From positions 1 to 6,739 of the forward strand of contig CALMVM010000615.1 of assembly GCA_937873255.1 (NCBI GenBank): DNA of 6,739 nucleotides, in the 5' to 3' direction. Shown here piece after piece: positions 5,711-6,739 of the stretch (its first letter is position 1; each line of letters begins with the position of its first letter). This stretch comes from an uncultured Verrucomicrobiota bacterium (GTDB lineage Bacteria > Verrucomicrobiota > Verrucomicrobiia > Chthoniobacterales > SZAS-18). The notes beneath the pieces are model-generated. The model made no database searches. It saw only the letters and a list, made by a program, of their open reading frames with translations, and was not told the origin of the DNA. Both the position numbers and the translations under genes were made by a program.

Positions 5711-6157
5711 ATGACGCCGCCAGCCGATGCTTCCGGGGAGAACGCCGTTCGTTCCCTCCTCATCGTGGACGACGACGTGGATGTGCTCCGTTTCCTGCGC
5801 GATACCCTCGTGGCGTTCACCGATTGCCGGGTGGACACCTCTCCCAGCCCGGAGTACGCGTTCGAGTTGTCCCTGCGCAAGCCTTACGACCTGTTCCTGT
5901 TCGATTTTTCCATGCCGATCATGGACGGAGCGGTGCTCTACACGATGATCCGCACCGTCCACACCTTCGGCGCGCTGACGCCTCGGCGCTCCCTCCCGCC
6001 GCTGATCCTCATGTCCGGCCACGGCGAACAAAAGCGCGCGCGCGAGTTGCTCGCCGAGCCCGGCGTGCGCGGGTTGCTGCCGAAGCCGTTCAGCATCGAG
6101 CGGCTGTTGTCCAAATTGGAATCCTGCCTGCCGGGCGTCACCCGGCGGCCGGCCTAG
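5711..6157 (+). CDS. Single-domain response regulator (REC only)
   Basis: Phosphoacceptor protein of a two-component system, 148 residues, with a receiver domain at about 14-140 and no output domain. The acidic pocket is Asp20-Asp21-Asp22 in LLIVDDDVDVL. The phosphorylated aspartate is Asp65 in FLFDFSMPIMDG, the conserved Ser is Ser102 in LMSGHG, and the Lys is Lys125 in LPKPFS; all functional residues are present. Without a DNA-binding domain it probably relays phosphate or binds a partner such as a motor, kinase or enzyme. No histidine kinase is in the window. The ATG at 5711 is preceded by AAAAGGGAACC, a good Shine-Dalgarno; the open frame upstream to 5348 is antisense of the small gene. 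trpF starts seven bases after its stop, so the two are probably co-transcribed, though no functional link is evident. Confidence 0.93.
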   Translation: MTPPADASGENAVRSLLIVDDDVDVLRFLRDTLVAFTDCRVDTSPSPEYAFELSLRKPYDLFLFDFSMPIMDGAVLYTMIRTVHTFGALTPRRSLPPLILMSGHGEQKRARELLAEPGVRGLLPKPFSIERLLSKLESCLPGVTRRPA

Positions 6158-6164
6158 CGGGGGC

Positions 6165-6739
6165 ATGTTCACTTTTTTCGTTCCCGGCCGCACGGACGCC
6201 CCCGCGCGCGTTCGCGTGAAAATTTGCGGGATCACCCATCCCGCCGACGCCGAATCCGCCGTGACGCTCGGCGCGGATGCCCTCGGGCTGAATTTTTACC
6301 CCGCTTCGCCGCGCGCTCTCGACCCCGCGCGCGACGCCGATTGGCTGCGGGCGTTGGCTGGGGGCGTCCCGCGCGTCGCGGTGCTGGTCAACGCCTCGCG
6401 CGCGGAGATCGATCGGATTCTCGGCGAAAATCTGGTGGACGCCGTGCAACTCCACGGGGACGAGGACGTCGAATTTTGTCGTTCGCTCGTGGAAGCAGGC
6501 GTCCCGTTCGCCAAGGCGGTGCGGGTGCGCGGCGAGGAAAGCGTCCGGTCGGCGGGAACGTTCGGCACGCCCTGGATCGTGCTCGACGCGTTCGATCCCA
6601 AGGCGTACGGCGGCACCGGGCAAACCGCCGACTGGACGCTCGCCGCGCGCTGCGTCCGGGACGGCGAGGCGGCCGGTTTCCGGGTGATCCTGTCCGGTGG
6701 ATTGACGCCTGCCAACGTCGCGGCGGCGGTGCGGCAGGT
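6165..6739 (+). CDS. trpF: Phosphoribosylanthranilate isomerase, first 191 residues (partial, runs off right edge)
   Basis: Third step of tryptophan synthesis: rearranges N-(5'-phosphoribosyl)anthranilate to the 1-deoxyribulose form in a TIM barrel. KICGIT at 19-24 carries the catalytic Cys21 (Cys7 in the Thermotoga enzyme). QLHGDE is at 95-100, and VLDAF at 139-143 carries the catalytic Asp141 (Asp126 in Thermotoga). YGGTGQTADW is at 148-157, and the phosphate-binding SGGLTPANV at 177-185. The family is about 200-220 residues, so only the last part is missing. The ATG at 6165 has a strong GCGGGGG just before it, giving about 17 residues ahead of the usual start. A GTG at 6216 would give the standard N-terminus VKICGIT but has no comparable site. 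It is seven bases after the response regulator stop. trpB or trpA often follow trpF, but that lies outside the window. Confidence 0.95.
   Translation, partial: MFTFFVPGRTDAPARVRVKICGITHPADAESAVTLGADALGLNFYPASPRALDPARDADWLRALAGGVPRVAVLVNASRAEIDRILGENLVDAVQLHGDEDVEFCRSLVEAGVPFAKAVRVRGEESVRSAGTFGTPWIVLDAFDPKAYGGTGQTADWTLAARCVRDGEAAGFRVILSGGLTPANVAAAVRQ

Overview
The window is ordinary, compact, GC-rich bacterial chromosome with eight protein genes that can be assigned to a family and two small genes of unknown function. Nothing in it looks like phage, plasmid, transposase, CRISPR or a defence island. The high GC content, the gene mix, two small orphan proteins whose sequence pattern I associate with Verrucomicrobiota (perhaps Opitutae), and seven-base repeats in the spacers suggest a member of that phylum. 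This placement is inference from memory of family patterns and is not proven by the window.

Layout. Bases 1-1589 (minus strand) carry gmd followed by the start of a GDP-L-fucose synthase gene (fcl), cut by the window edge. Together they convert GDP-mannose to GDP-L-fucose for surface polysaccharide. Their 95-base spacer is filled with heptad repeats in both orientations and two hairpins. From 1705 on the plus strand come a PII nitrogen regulator (GlnB type, all nucleotide-binding residues and Tyr51 present) and, after a 115-base repeat-bearing spacer, a GTG-started undecaprenyl-diphosphatase (uppP). A roughly 200-base gap with two hairpins separates uppP from a convergent minus-strand pair: a small conserved-looking protein (3228-3461) and, upstream of it, a metallo-beta-lactamase-fold hydrolase of ribonuclease Z-like layout (3518-4315).

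From 4452 an exported M23 zinc metallopeptidase runs on the plus strand, divergent from the hydrolase. It ends six bases before a perfect 12-bp AT-rich hairpin that lies symmetrically between it and a convergent small orphan gene (5357-5620). Divergent from that orphan are a single-domain response regulator (5711-6157) and, seven bases downstream, trpF (phosphoribosylanthranilate isomerase), cut by the right edge.

Functional links: gmd and fcl are consecutive steps of one pathway. UppP (lipid carrier recycling) and the M23 peptidase both concern the cell envelope but are not in one operon. The PII gene, response regulator and trpF have no evident link to their neighbours. I found no convincing new multi-gene system. 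The points most worth a second look are the heptad and inverted-repeat spacers, the two small orphan families, and a calcium-loop-like motif over the M23 zinc site.
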